Shown: positions 53,241 to 61,552 of the stretch, one piece after another | Numbering within the stretch: position 1 is the first letter of the stretch | How the letters are laid out: each line of letters starts with the position of its first letter | DNA from: an uncultured Eubacterium sp. | GTDB lineage: Bacteria; Bacillota; Clostridia; Lachnospirales; Lachnospiraceae | Direction: 5' to 3' | Assembly: GCA_910586225.1 (NCBI GenBank) | Contig: CAJUIL010000023.1 | Span: forward strand, 1 to 64,000 | Length of the DNA stretch: 64,000 bases | Notes under the pieces: generated by a model | The model's database searches: none | What the model was told of the DNA's origin: nothing | What the model saw: only the letters and a program-made list of their open reading frames with translations | Translations under genes and position numbers: made by a program

Positions 53241-53490
53241 AGTTGTATAAAAAGGAGATTATTGTATGTTAATTGTAAGTGTAAGGAAGAAAATTGCAAA
53301 TTAAATATTGCAATGGCAGCTTGGAGCATCCAGCTCGGAGTCTGCCCATTAGCCGGCAGAGTGGCTGCTGGTATTTTCGCCTTACATTTGCTTTATATTG
53401 TGGGATCGTTTTTGGAAATAAGAACGGATAAGCTGCGGCTGAGCGCTGCAGATGGCAAAAAAGCATACCTGTATAGGTATGCTTTTTTTT
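53241..53490 (+). ncRNA. Candidate small RNA or tiny-peptide transcript
   Basis: A consensus promoter (53206-53234) and a strong terminator (53457-53490) delimit about 250 nt. The only well-initiated ORF is 12 codons (MLIVSVRKKIAN, 53266-53304, AAAGGAG nine to ten bases upstream). A 65-codon frame starting at 53313 (AAWSIQLGVCPLAGRVAAG...) has no ribosome site and runs through the terminator. The unit may be a regulatory RNA, a small-peptide mRNA, or a leader for mutS2. I could not fold it to a known riboswitch class. With the terminators and the 53620 repeat it accounts for the 489-bp gap 53194-53682. Confidence 0.45.
53457..53490 (+). terminator. Strong intrinsic terminator
   Basis: AGCATACCT/AGGTATGCT (9-bp stem, GTAT loop) is preceded by six A and followed by eight T. 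It ends the 53.2-kb unit. Confidence 0.9.
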
Positions 53491-53501
53491 GCCATTTTGA
53501 A

Positions 53502-53536
53502 AAACCATAGTCAGCTTTCGGGCGCTATGGTTTTTT
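53502..53536. terminator. Second terminator, probably bidirectional
   Basis: AAAACCATAG (53501-53510) pairs with CTATGGTTTT (53525-53534) around a 14-nt loop, with T-tract. It stands 12 bp after the previous terminator, fully insulating mutS2 from upstream transcription. Confidence 0.75.
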
Positions 53537-53619
53537 GTTTTAAATGCTAAGGCGAACGTTTGCCGCTGTCGGAAATCTCAGGGCAGCGTGCAGGATAAAA
53601 ACAGTGGTATGGTGTAATG

Positions 53620-53648
53620 GTAACAGTTCAGCTTGTCTGAACTGTTAC
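53620..53648. repeat. GTAACAGTTCAG palindromic repeat, full copy
   Basis: GTAACAGTTCA (53620-53630) and its exact reverse complement (53638-53648) flank a GCTTGTC loop. It lies 35 bp before the mutS2 ATG. The arms match copies at 39956-39984 and 28053-28074, indicating a small dispersed palindrome family. Confidence 0.75.
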
Positions 53649-53682
53649 GTGTAATGTGTAAAGAAGTCAGAAGGAGACAGAT

Positions 53683-55614
53683 ATGGATATTGACAAAATA
53701 TTAGAATTTGATCAGGTTAGGAACAAGTGGAAGGAATCAGCGCTTACAAAAGCTGCGGCCGATAAGATCGAAGGTATTACGTGCTATTTGGATGAGCGAA
53801 AGCTGCGCAAGAATCTGCAAGATACGACAGATGCGCGCAATCTTATCGAAGCTTGCGGAATGCCGCCGTTGGCATCCATCGACGAAGCAAAGGAAATAAC
53901 GGCTCGCGCAGTCAGGGAGGGCTGTCTGACGCCGGAGCAGCTGGAGCGTGTAGAAAAGCTTCTGACAGCTGTGCGCCGGATAAAGGATTATCTGGAGAAA
54001 GGCAAAGCGTATGAAAATCCGCTTGCCTGGTATGAGGAAAATCTGGATGCGCTGTCTGAATTAAGGGAAGAGATTGCGGCACAGATACGGTGCGGTGAGG
54101 TAGACGACCATGCTTCCAGGCAGCTGCAGCAGATCCGGAGCGAGATGGCACGTACGAGGGAGAAAATGAACCAGAAGGCGGAACAGGCGATGCGTGCGCA
54201 GAAGGAATGTATGGCGGATCAGTTTTGCACTGTGCGTAACGGGCATATATGTATTCCGGTGAAAAAGGATTACAAATGGAAGGTAAAGGGCGTTACGATC
54301 GATCAGTCGTCTACTGGAAGCACACTGTTTATAGAGCCGCTGGCTGTTGCGAAGCTTCAGGAGGCCCTGCAGCTGCTGGAGCTGGAGGAGGAAAATGAGG
54401 TATCACGGATTTTGTATACATTGTCAGCGATGGTTGCGGACCAGGCAGAGGCGATCGAAGAAAATATCCGTATCATAGAAAAGCTGGATTTTATTTTTTC
54501 AAAAGGAAAGCTCAGCGTGGAGATGGATGCGGCAGCACCTTCGATCAATACGGAAAGAAGGATCCAGCTGAAAAATGCGAGACATCCGCTGATGGACAAA
54601 GATCAGTGCGTACCATTACAGTTTGCGATCGGGCAGGAAGCAGACGGGGTGGTGATCACAGGGCCAAATACGGGCGGAAAGACGGTTGCGATCAAAACGG
54701 TAGCGCTGAACTGCTATCTGGCTCAGTGCGGCCTTCATGTAACCTGCGAAGTAGCGGAAATCTGCATGAACAGCTCTTTTTTATGTGATATCGGAGACGG
54801 ACAGAACCTTACGGAAAATCTGTCTACATTTTCCGCGCATATTAAAAATGTATTGGAGATCATCCGGGACGTCACGCCGGAAAGCTTGGTCATTATGGAT
54901 GAGCTCGGCTCTGGCACGGACCCTACAGAAGGCATGGGGATAGCAGTTTCTATACTAGAGGAGCTGCGTCAGAGCGGATGCTTGTTCCTGGTTACGACGC
55001 ATTACCCGGAAGTAAAAGAATATGCCGACCGTACGGAACGGATCCAAAATGCGAGAATGGAATTTGACAAACGTACGCTGCGGCCGACATACCGAATGGT
55101 GATCGGGGAAGCAGGCGAGAGCTGCGCGTTTTACATTGCACAGACGCTCGGAATGCCGGAGCGGATGCTGAAAACAGCTGTAAGGGCCGCATATGGGACA
55201 CACGCGGCAGAGACTTACGCAGCAGCGGCAGACTGTGCAGACCCGCATGGAACGGACACGGGAAAAAGAACGCGCGGCAAAGCGCCGAAAATAAAGCGTG
55301 CAGGGAAAAAGGCGGGCGCGGCCAGTCTTTCTGAAAAATTCCATATTGGGGACAGCGTGATGGTGCTGCCGGATAAAAAGATCGGGATCGTATGCGCGCC
55401 GGTGAATGAAAAGGGAGTGCTGCGGGTGCAGATGCCGCATAAGAAGATTTGGATCAACCATAAGCGGGTAAAGCTTCATGTAGCCGCAGAGGAAATGTAT
55501 CCGGAGGATTATGATTTTTCAATTATTTTTGAATCGGTGCAGAACCGGAAAATACGGCATGATATGTCGAGAAAGTATACGGAGGAAAGTATTTTGGTGG
55601 AAGATGAAAAGTAG
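53683..55614 (+). CDS. MutS2-like ATPase without Smr domain
   Basis: This 643-residue MutS-family protein has lever/clamp helices at about 20-300 (KDYKWKVKGVTIDQSSTGSTL). The ATPase domain carries Walker A GPNTGGKTVA (about 327-336), the STFSAHI motif, Walker B LVIMDELGSGTDPTEG and TTHYPEVKEY. A KOW-like segment (about 540-600, GDSVMVLPDKKIGIV) follows. The C-terminal Smr nuclease domain of classical MutS2 (about 780 residues) is absent, and no mismatch-reading N-terminal domain is present. Roles known for relatives are anti-recombination and rescue of collided ribosomes. This shorter type is less studied. AGAAGGAGA precedes the ATG. Confidence 0.88.
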   Translation: MDIDKILEFDQVRNKWKESALTKAAADKIEGITCYLDERKLRKNLQDTTDARNLIEACGMPPLASIDEAKEITARAVREGCLTPEQLERVEKLLTAVRRIKDYLEKGKAYENPLAWYEENLDALSELREEIAAQIRCGEVDDHASRQLQQIRSEMARTREKMNQKAEQAMRAQKECMADQFCTVRNGHICIPVKKDYKWKVKGVTIDQSSTGSTLFIEPLAVAKLQEALQLLELEEENEVSRILYTLSAMVADQAEAIEENIRIIEKLDFIFSKGKLSVEMDAAAPSINTERRIQLKNARHPLMDKDQCVPLQFAIGQEADGVVITGPNTGGKTVAIKTVALNCYLAQCGLHVTCEVAEICMNSSFLCDIGDGQNLTENLSTFSAHIKNVLEIIRDVTPESLVIMDELGSGTDPTEGMGIAVSILEELRQSGCLFLVTTHYPEVKEYADRTERIQNARMEFDKRTLRPTYRMVIGEAGESCAFYIAQTLGMPERMLKTAVRAAYGTHAAETYAAAADCADPHGTDTGKRTRGKAPKIKRAGKKAGAASLSEKFHIGDSVMVLPDKKIGIVCAPVNEKGVLRVQMPHKKIWINHKRVKLHVAAEEMYPEDYDFSIIFESVQNRKIRHDMSRKYTEESILVEDEK

Positions 55615-55651
55615 GTTATGGCAATCGGTACGTATCTGATAAAACATAGTA

Positions 55652-55680
55652 TTGTATTCGAGGTGGGTTTTTATTATACT
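55652..55680 (+). promoter_or_regulatory. Promoter of PARIS-like cassette
   Basis: TTGTAT (55652-55657), 17 bp, TATACT (55675-55680). AAAGGAG (55692-55698) serves ATG 55710. It separates the cassette from mutS2, which ends 38 bp earlier. Confidence 0.65.
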
Positions 55681-55709
55681 GAAATTAGTTAAAGGAGTGT
55701 GAGAGAAAA

Positions 55710-56894
55710 ATGCGGGGGATCAGAATTGTAAATTTATATGGTCACTTTGATTATAATATCATTTTTTCAGAAGAAGGAATGACGATCTTAACCGGGCCGA
55801 ATGGCTTTGGAAAATCAACGATACTACGGATCATTCATGCATTAGCGGGCAGCAATCTGGATTACTTTTTTGAATTATATTTTTCTGAAATAGAGGTCTT
55901 AATGGATGATCCTGATAAAAATTTTTTGATAAAAAAAGAACAGAATTATTTGCGGATCCAGGGATATCGTTTGTGCAGACAGGACTTTATGGAATGGAAG
56001 AAAAGCAGTATCCAGCAGCGGTCAGGTGATACGGTTTCGACCGAGTGGAGTTGTTTGAGGATGGCTATCAGTGCGATTGTGGTCCAGATGCAGATGGTTG
56101 CGGGTAATGTGTTTTTGATCGAAGAACAGCGTTTGGTAAAAAGTGAAATACTGCGTTCCATAAATCGTGTGAACGGAAACAGAAGTTATGAACGGAAAAT
56201 TGTTCAGGTGGTTGGCGAAATACCTGAGCAGCTACGGGAAAGGATGACGCAAACGGCAAGTGCTTATTCAAATATTTCGAATGAATTAGACAGTACCTTT
56301 CCACAAAGGCTGTTTGCTCAAAAAGAAGGCATTTCACATCAGGATTTTAATACGGCGCTTGCGTCCATGCAGACAAAGGTCAAGAAGTTAAAAGAGTACG
56401 GGATATCAAACATTGGAAAATTGGATGATATGCAGTTTAAAGAAAACGATGCCAGAGCATTAAAGGTGTATTTTTCAGATTTCGAAAAGAAATATCTGCA
56501 ATATGAGAAATTGATCAGTTGCTTGGATTTATTTGTGGATATTGTAAACAGCAGATTTTTGTTTAAGCAAATGCAAATATCTGCAGATAAAGGTATAAGT
56601 ATTTTAGATGATCATGGCAGCGAGATTCCTTTGCTGGCATTATCATCCGGAGAAAAAGAAACGTTGATCTTGTTTTATAAGCTGATTTTTGAAGTGCCGG
56701 AAAACAGTATGCTGCTGATTGATGAACCAGAGATATCGCTGCATATCGCATGGCAGAGAAAATTTGCCGAGGATTTGAAAACGATCGTGGATAGAAAAGC
56801 GATCAAGGCTGTGATTGCAACACATTCTGTACAAATTATCAATGGGAACAGAAGAATACAGAAGGATTTGGGACAGTTATATGATAAGAGGTGA
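55710..56894 (+). CDS. AAA/ABC-type ATPase of PARIS-like defence pair
   Basis: This 394-residue ATPase resembles the AAA_15/AAA_21 family, as in AriA or OLD proteins. Walker A is GPNGFGKST (29-37), the central part (about 60-290) is helical, the ABC-like signature is LSSGEKETLILF (about 311), Walker B is MLLIDEPEISLHIAWQ (about 334) and the H-switch ATHSVQ (about 369). The next gene encodes a DUF4435/TOPRIM protein. In PARIS, AriA senses a phage anti-restriction protein and releases the AriB nuclease. The pairing rests on domain order, not on a database search. The region is visibly more A+T-rich than mutS2 and carB on either side, suggesting horizontal gain. Confidence 0.8.
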   Translation: MRGIRIVNLYGHFDYNIIFSEEGMTILTGPNGFGKSTILRIIHALAGSNLDYFFELYFSEIEVLMDDPDKNFLIKKEQNYLRIQGYRLCRQDFMEWKKSSIQQRSGDTVSTEWSCLRMAISAIVVQMQMVAGNVFLIEEQRLVKSEILRSINRVNGNRSYERKIVQVVGEIPEQLRERMTQTASAYSNISNELDSTFPQRLFAQKEGISHQDFNTALASMQTKVKKLKEYGISNIGKLDDMQFKENDARALKVYFSDFEKKYLQYEKLISCLDLFVDIVNSRFLFKQMQISADKGISILDDHGSEIPLLALSSGEKETLILFYKLIFEVPENSMLLIDEPEISLHIAWQRKFAEDLKTIVDRKAIKAVIATHSVQIINGNRRIQKDLGQLYDKR

Positions 56895-57696
56895 CTCCAT
56901 TAGAGATAATTTAACGAAAACAGATATCATAGATATGGTTTTACTTGAATTAAACGCGGACATTGAACATAAACTGCATATCGTATTCGTGGAAGGAACA
57001 GATGATATTTTATTTGGCAAAAAAGTGTTTGAAGAATATGTTGTTATCTTGGAATCTTTTTCAGGCAAGGAAGGGCTAACGGAACTATTAGAATGTGCGG
57101 AATTGGCGTCGGAACCAAGGGTCATCGCTGTCAGGGATAAAGACTACGCGGATGAAAACACATTTTCAGACAGGATGTTTGTATATGATGCTTCCTGCTT
57201 GGAAATGATGCTACTAAAGAACCACGATGTACGAAAAGGATTCTGTGATATATACTGCACGACAGATCAATCCTGTGAGGAGCTTTTGGAAAATGCAATG
57301 CATGAGCTTGCAGCCTACAGCCTAGCAAGGAAGAAAAATGAACAGGAGGGATTAGGATTGAGATTCCGGGCTGGCTTTGGAGATATGCTCAAAAGGGGTG
57401 GTTTTTGTGTTGATAAGCTGTTTCAAAGAGAACGTTTTTCAGATGAGTTAAAAGAAGCCTGTAAAAGAGAAGCAGCTGTGTTGTCTGAAGAGGAGTTGTT
57501 TGAAATAACGAACGGGCATGATATCTGTAAATATCTTGAAGCAATATCTGTGAATGGGAAAGGCAATACAATGGGAGAAGCAGATGTGCGAAAAACATTG
57601 CTTTGTGCTTATCGGAAAGAAGATTTTAAGGAAACAAGGCTGTATAGCAAAATTAAGCAATACCAGATTCAATACCAGCTGCAGTTTCTTACATGA
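56881..57696 (+). CDS. DUF4435/TOPRIM protein, AriB-like candidate nuclease
   Basis: This 271-residue protein has a TOPRIM-type acidic arrangement: VFVEGTDD (E38, D41/D42) and VIAVRDKDYAD (D86, D88). These are the metal-binding positions in DUF4435 proteins such as AriB, the tRNA-cleaving effector of PARIS. ATG 56881 overlaps the ATPase stop by 14 bp; an in-frame ATG at 56815 would overlap 80 bp and lacks a site. A YDASCLEMMLL segment after the TOPRIM core and a helical C-terminus complete it. Together with the ATPase it would form a guarded toxin-like complex. Function is inferred from domain pairing. Confidence 0.75.
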   Translation: MIRGDSIRDNLTKTDIIDMVLLELNADIEHKLHIVFVEGTDDILFGKKVFEEYVVILESFSGKEGLTELLECAELASEPRVIAVRDKDYADENTFSDRMFVYDASCLEMMLLKNHDVRKGFCDIYCTTDQSCEELLENAMHELAAYSLARKKNEQEGLGLRFRAGFGDMLKRGGFCVDKLFQRERFSDELKEACKREAAVLSEEELFEITNGHDICKYLEAISVNGKGNTMGEADVRKTLLCAYRKEDFKETRLYSKIKQYQIQYQLQFLT

Positions 57697-57717
57697 CAGA
57701 AACAGAGGTGAAGCAGA

Positions 57718-58104
57718 ATGCTTTTCAATGCAAATATTATTTTGGAAATTTTACGCAGTAGATTTTCAAAACAGATAGAAGATTATTTAGAACAATGTAT
57801 TATCGGTTTTGATGAATATGAACTGCTCAATTTTTTTGCGGCAAATTTAAATGCGGCTGTTTTGATCAATGTCGGAGAAATGGAGGTCGAAGATTTTTCT
57901 GTAGAGGGAGAAAACGGAAATCAAAATGTGGAAGGCCATTTCAGGATTCAAGTTACAATAGCAGGATATGAAGAGAGAGAAGAAAAAGGCAGATATATCC
58001 TGCAGGAATTTTCTGATGCGCAGCTTATCATCGCATTTTCATTTGCTGCTGACCAGGTAAGTTATTCGGGGCTCAAATTGGAATATCAATACGGGTTTAG
58101 CTAG
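57718..58104 (+). CDS. Unknown third gene of PARIS-like cassette
   Basis: This 128-residue soluble acidic protein has no recognised family. The N-terminal half is helical (NIILEILRSRFSKQIEDYLEQ, ELLNFFAANLNAAVLI). The second half is strand-like (VEGHFRIQVTIAGYEERE, SYSGLKLEYQYGFS). GAGGTGAAG lies seven bases before the ATG, 21 bp after the DUF4435 stop, so it is in the same operon. Classical PARIS has two genes. This could be a regulator, inhibitor or additional sensor, or a passenger. Confidence 0.65.
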   Translation: MLFNANIILEILRSRFSKQIEDYLEQCIIGFDEYELLNFFAANLNAAVLINVGEMEVEDFSVEGENGNQNVEGHFRIQVTIAGYEEREEKGRYILQEFSDAQLIIAFSFAADQVSYSGLKLEYQYGFS

Positions 58105-58186
58105 AGTGCGCCTTACTTTGCCGTATACCAAACGGAATACTGGAGGCTTTGTTTTCTAAAGAATCTAAGAAATTCCATAATTTATA

Positions 58187-58215
58187 TTGCCAGATATACG
58201 ATTTTCCAGTAAAAT
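58187..58215 (+). promoter_or_regulatory. Promoter of carB
   Basis: TTGCCA (58187-58192), 17 bp, TAAAAT (58210-58215), 61 bp before ATG 58277, with AGGAGG at 58264-58269. No PyrR-type attenuator or terminator is evident in the short leader. Confidence 0.6.
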
Positions 58216-58276
58216 AGGTTAGCAGCAAGGACAAATGACACTATTGATTGATACCAACGCAACAGGAGGAACGAGT

Positions 58277-61200
58277 ATGTCTCAAAGAAAAGATATCCAT
58301 AAAGTACTGATCATCGGCTCCGGGCCGATCGTGATCGGCCAGGCGTGTGAATTTGATTATTCCGGCACACAGGCGTGCAAGGCGTTAAGGAGTCTTGGAT
58401 ATGAAATCGTGCTGGTCAATTCGAATCCGGCTACGATCATGACGGATCCGGAAACCGCAGATGTGACTTATATTGAACCGCTGAATGTGGAGCGTATGGA
58501 GCAGATTATCGCGAAAGAAAGGCCAGACGCGCTGCTGCCGAATCTGGGCGGGCAGTCTGGGCTGAATCTATGCGCGGAGCTGGCAAAAAGCGGCGTGCTG
58601 GAAAAGTATCAGGTACAGGTGATCGGCGTACAGGTTGATGCGATCGAACGAGGAGAGGACCGTATTGCGTTTAAAAAGACGATGGACAGCCTTGGCATAG
58701 AAATGGCAAGGAGCGAGGTCGCTTATTCGGTTGAGGAAGCAATGGCAATCGCGGACAAACTCGGATATCCGGTCGTCCTGCGTCCGGCATATACGATGGG
58801 CGGCGCGGGCGGTGGCCTGGTGTATAATGTAGAGGAATTAAAGACGGTCTGTGCAAGGGGCCTGCAGGCCAGTCTGGTCGGGCAGGTGCTTGTAGAAGAA
58901 TCTATTTTAGGATGGGAAGAGCTGGAGCTTGAGGTTGTGCGCGATGCGGACAACAATATGATCACCGTCTGCTTTATAGAAAACATTGACCCGCTCGGCG
59001 TGCATACCGGAGATTCGTTCTGCTCCGCGCCGATGCTGACGATTTCCGAAGAGGTGCAAAAGCGCCTGCAGGAAAAATCATATAAAATTGTAGAATCGAT
59101 CCAGGTGATCGGTGGTACGAACGTGCAATGGGCGCATGACCCGAAAACGGACCGCGATATTGTGATTGAGATCAATCCGAGAACTTCACGCTCATCCGCG
59201 CTGGCATCCAAAGCAACCGGATTCCCGATCGCGCTCGTTTCGGCTATGCTGGCGACGGGGCTGACGCTTTCGGAAATACCATGCGGGAAGTACGGCACGC
59301 TTGACCGGTATGTACCAGACGGAGATTATGTCGTGATCAAATTTGCCCGCTGGGCTTTTGAAAAGTTTAAGGGCGTCGAGGATAAGCTTGGGACGCAGAT
59401 GCGGGCGGTAGGCGAGGTCATGAGTATCGGCAAGACCTTTAAAGAAGCTTTTCAAAAGGCAGTCCGAAGTCTGGAAACCGGGCGTTATGGGCTGGGCCAT
59501 GCCAAGGACTTTGATCAAAAAACAAAAGAAGAGCTGTTAAAGCTATTGATCACCCCTTCCAGCGAACGCTATTTTATTATTTATGAAGCGCTGCGCAAAG
59601 GCGCGTCGGTAGACGAACTGCATGAGATCACAAAGGTGAAGCATTATTTCCTGCAGCAGATGCTTGAACTTGTACAGGAGGAAGAAGCGCTTGCGGCAGA
59701 AAAAGGGCAGCTTCCGGATGATCAAGCGCTGATAGCGGCAAAGAAGCATGGATTTTCAGATAAATATTTAAGCCAGATTTTAGATGTCTCAGAAGAAGAG
59801 ATAAGAAACCGCAGACTTTCGCTCGGACTGGAAGAAGCATGGGAAGGCGTTCATGTCAGCGGAACGAAGGACAATGCTTATTATTACTCGACCTATAACG
59901 CGCAGGATAAGAACCCGGTTACCGAAGGTAAGCCGAAGATCATGATTTTAGGCGGCGGGCCGAACCGTATTGGGCAGGGCATCGAGTTTGATTACTGCTG
60001 TGTGCATGCGTCTCTGGCTTTAAAGAAGCTGGGATTTGAGACGATCATTGTCAACTGCAATCCAGAAACCGTGTCAACGGATTATGATACATCGGATAAG
60101 CTTTATTTTGAACCGCTGACGCTGGAGGATGTTTTAAGTATTTATAAAAAAGAACAGCCAGTCGGCGTGATCGCGCAGTTTGGCGGACAGACGCCGCTGA
60201 ACCTGGCCGCGGATCTGGAGAAAAACGGCGTGCGGATTTTAGGAACTTCACCGTCAGTGATCGATCTGGCGGAGGACCGCGACCAGTTCCGGGCGATGAT
60301 GGAAAAGCTGGAAATCCCAATGCCGGAGTCTGGTATGGCGGTAAATGTAGAAGAAGCGCTGCATATTGCCGAAAAAATCGGGTATCCGGTTATGGTACGC
60401 CCTTCTTATGTGCTTGGAGGAAGGGGCATGGAGATCGTCTATGACGCGGACAGTATGGCAGGCTATATGAATGCAGCAGTCGGCGTGACACCGGACCGCC
60501 CAATCTTGATCGACCGTTTTCTGGGCCATGCGACTGAGTGCGAGGCGGACGCTGTCAGTGACGGAACGAACGCGTTTGTGCCGGCGGTTATGGAGCATAT
60601 CGAGCTGGCGGGGGTACATTCCGGAGACTCTGCGTGTATTATTCCGTCCAAGCATATTTCACCGGAAAATGTGGAGACGATCAAAGAATATACGAGAAAA
60701 ATTGCCGAAGAAATGCACGTCCGCGGACTGATGAATATGCAGTACGCAATAGAAAAGGACAAGGTATTTGTACTGGAAGCGAATCCGCGTGCATCACGTA
60801 CGGTTCCGCTTGTATCCAAGGTGTGCAATATCCGTATGGTGCCGCTCGCGATCGATATCGTAACGGCAGAGCTGACCGGAAGGCCGTCGCCTGTTCCGCA
60901 GCTGGAGGAGCAGGATATCACGTACTATGGCGTAAAGGAAGCGGTATTTCCGTTTAATATGTTCCAAGAGGTGGATCCGGTATTAGGACCGGAAATGCGC
61001 TCCACCGGAGAGGTGCTCGGACTTTCTGATTCCTATGGCGAAGCGTTTTACAAAGCACAGGAAGCTACGCAGCTAAAGCTGCCGCTGGAAGGGACTGTAC
61101 TGATCTCTGTCAGTGACCGGGATAAGGCTGAGGTGGCCGAGGTAGCTAGGGAGTTTGCAAAAGCTGGATTTCGGATTATTGCCTCGAAAAATACGTGCAA

Positions 61201-61492
61201 GCTGCTGAAGGAATCTGGTATCGAGGCAGAGATGGTTTACAAGCTGCATGAAGGAAGGCCGGATATCCGGGACCTGATCACAAACGGCAAGATCGATCTG
61301 ATCATTAATACCCCGGTTGGCAGGGAAAGCCGTGTAGATGACAGCTATCTGCGCAAAACCGCGATCAAAAAGAAGGTGCCTTATATGACCACGATCGCCG
61401 CTGCAAAAGCTACCGTCAGTGGGATTCTTTCGCTGAAAAAGCATGGCAGCAGCCAAGTACGTTCCCTGCAGGAATTACACGGGATAAAATAA
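58277..61492 (+). CDS. carB: Carbamoyl-phosphate synthase large subunit
   Basis: This enzyme makes carbamoyl phosphate from bicarbonate, ammonia (channelled from CarA) and two ATP, for pyrimidines and arginine. ATG 58277 is preferred (AGGAGG seven bases upstream, family start MSQRKDIHKVLIIGSGP); an earlier in-frame ATG at 58235 has no site. The 1071 residues have the duplicated ATP-grasp layout: GSGPIVIGQACEFDYSG and YTMGGAGGG in the first half, GGGPNRIGQGIEFDYCC and YVLGGRGMEIV in the second. An oligomerisation domain lies between, and a C-terminal MGS-like domain starts near GTVLISVSDRDK. The small-subunit gene carA is not adjacent, unlike the usual carAB order. Confidence 0.95.
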   Translation: MSQRKDIHKVLIIGSGPIVIGQACEFDYSGTQACKALRSLGYEIVLVNSNPATIMTDPETADVTYIEPLNVERMEQIIAKERPDALLPNLGGQSGLNLCAELAKSGVLEKYQVQVIGVQVDAIERGEDRIAFKKTMDSLGIEMARSEVAYSVEEAMAIADKLGYPVVLRPAYTMGGAGGGLVYNVEELKTVCARGLQASLVGQVLVEESILGWEELELEVVRDADNNMITVCFIENIDPLGVHTGDSFCSAPMLTISEEVQKRLQEKSYKIVESIQVIGGTNVQWAHDPKTDRDIVIEINPRTSRSSALASKATGFPIALVSAMLATGLTLSEIPCGKYGTLDRYVPDGDYVVIKFARWAFEKFKGVEDKLGTQMRAVGEVMSIGKTFKEAFQKAVRSLETGRYGLGHAKDFDQKTKEELLKLLITPSSERYFIIYEALRKGASVDELHEITKVKHYFLQQMLELVQEEEALAAEKGQLPDDQALIAAKKHGFSDKYLSQILDVSEEEIRNRRLSLGLEEAWEGVHVSGTKDNAYYYSTYNAQDKNPVTEGKPKIMILGGGPNRIGQGIEFDYCCVHASLALKKLGFETIIVNCNPETVSTDYDTSDKLYFEPLTLEDVLSIYKKEQPVGVIAQFGGQTPLNLAADLEKNGVRILGTSPSVIDLAEDRDQFRAMMEKLEIPMPESGMAVNVEEALHIAEKIGYPVMVRPSYVLGGRGMEIVYDADSMAGYMNAAVGVTPDRPILIDRFLGHATECEADAVSDGTNAFVPAVMEHIELAGVHSGDSACIIPSKHISPENVETIKEYTRKIAEEMHVRGLMNMQYAIEKDKVFVLEANPRASRTVPLVSKVCNIRMVPLAIDIVTAELTGRPSPVPQLEEQDITYYGVKEAVFPFNMFQEVDPVLGPEMRSTGEVLGLSDSYGEAFYKAQEATQLKLPLEGTVLISVSDRDKAEVAEVAREFAKAGFRIIASKNTCKLLKESGIEAEMVYKLHEGRPDIRDLITNGKIDLIINTPVGRESRVDDSYLRKTAIKKKVPYMTTIAAAKATVSGILSLKKHGSSQVRSLQELHGIK

Positions 61493-61552
61493 CCATAATA
61501 AATATGGCAGCACATTGTAATATTTCATCATAAAAAAGAAAGGAACAGGATC

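Noticed and set aside
53169..53510. 113-codon frame over the candidate small-RNA unit
   Set aside because: It starts inside the surface-protein gene before the promoter and runs through the terminator. Its start lacks a ribosome site.
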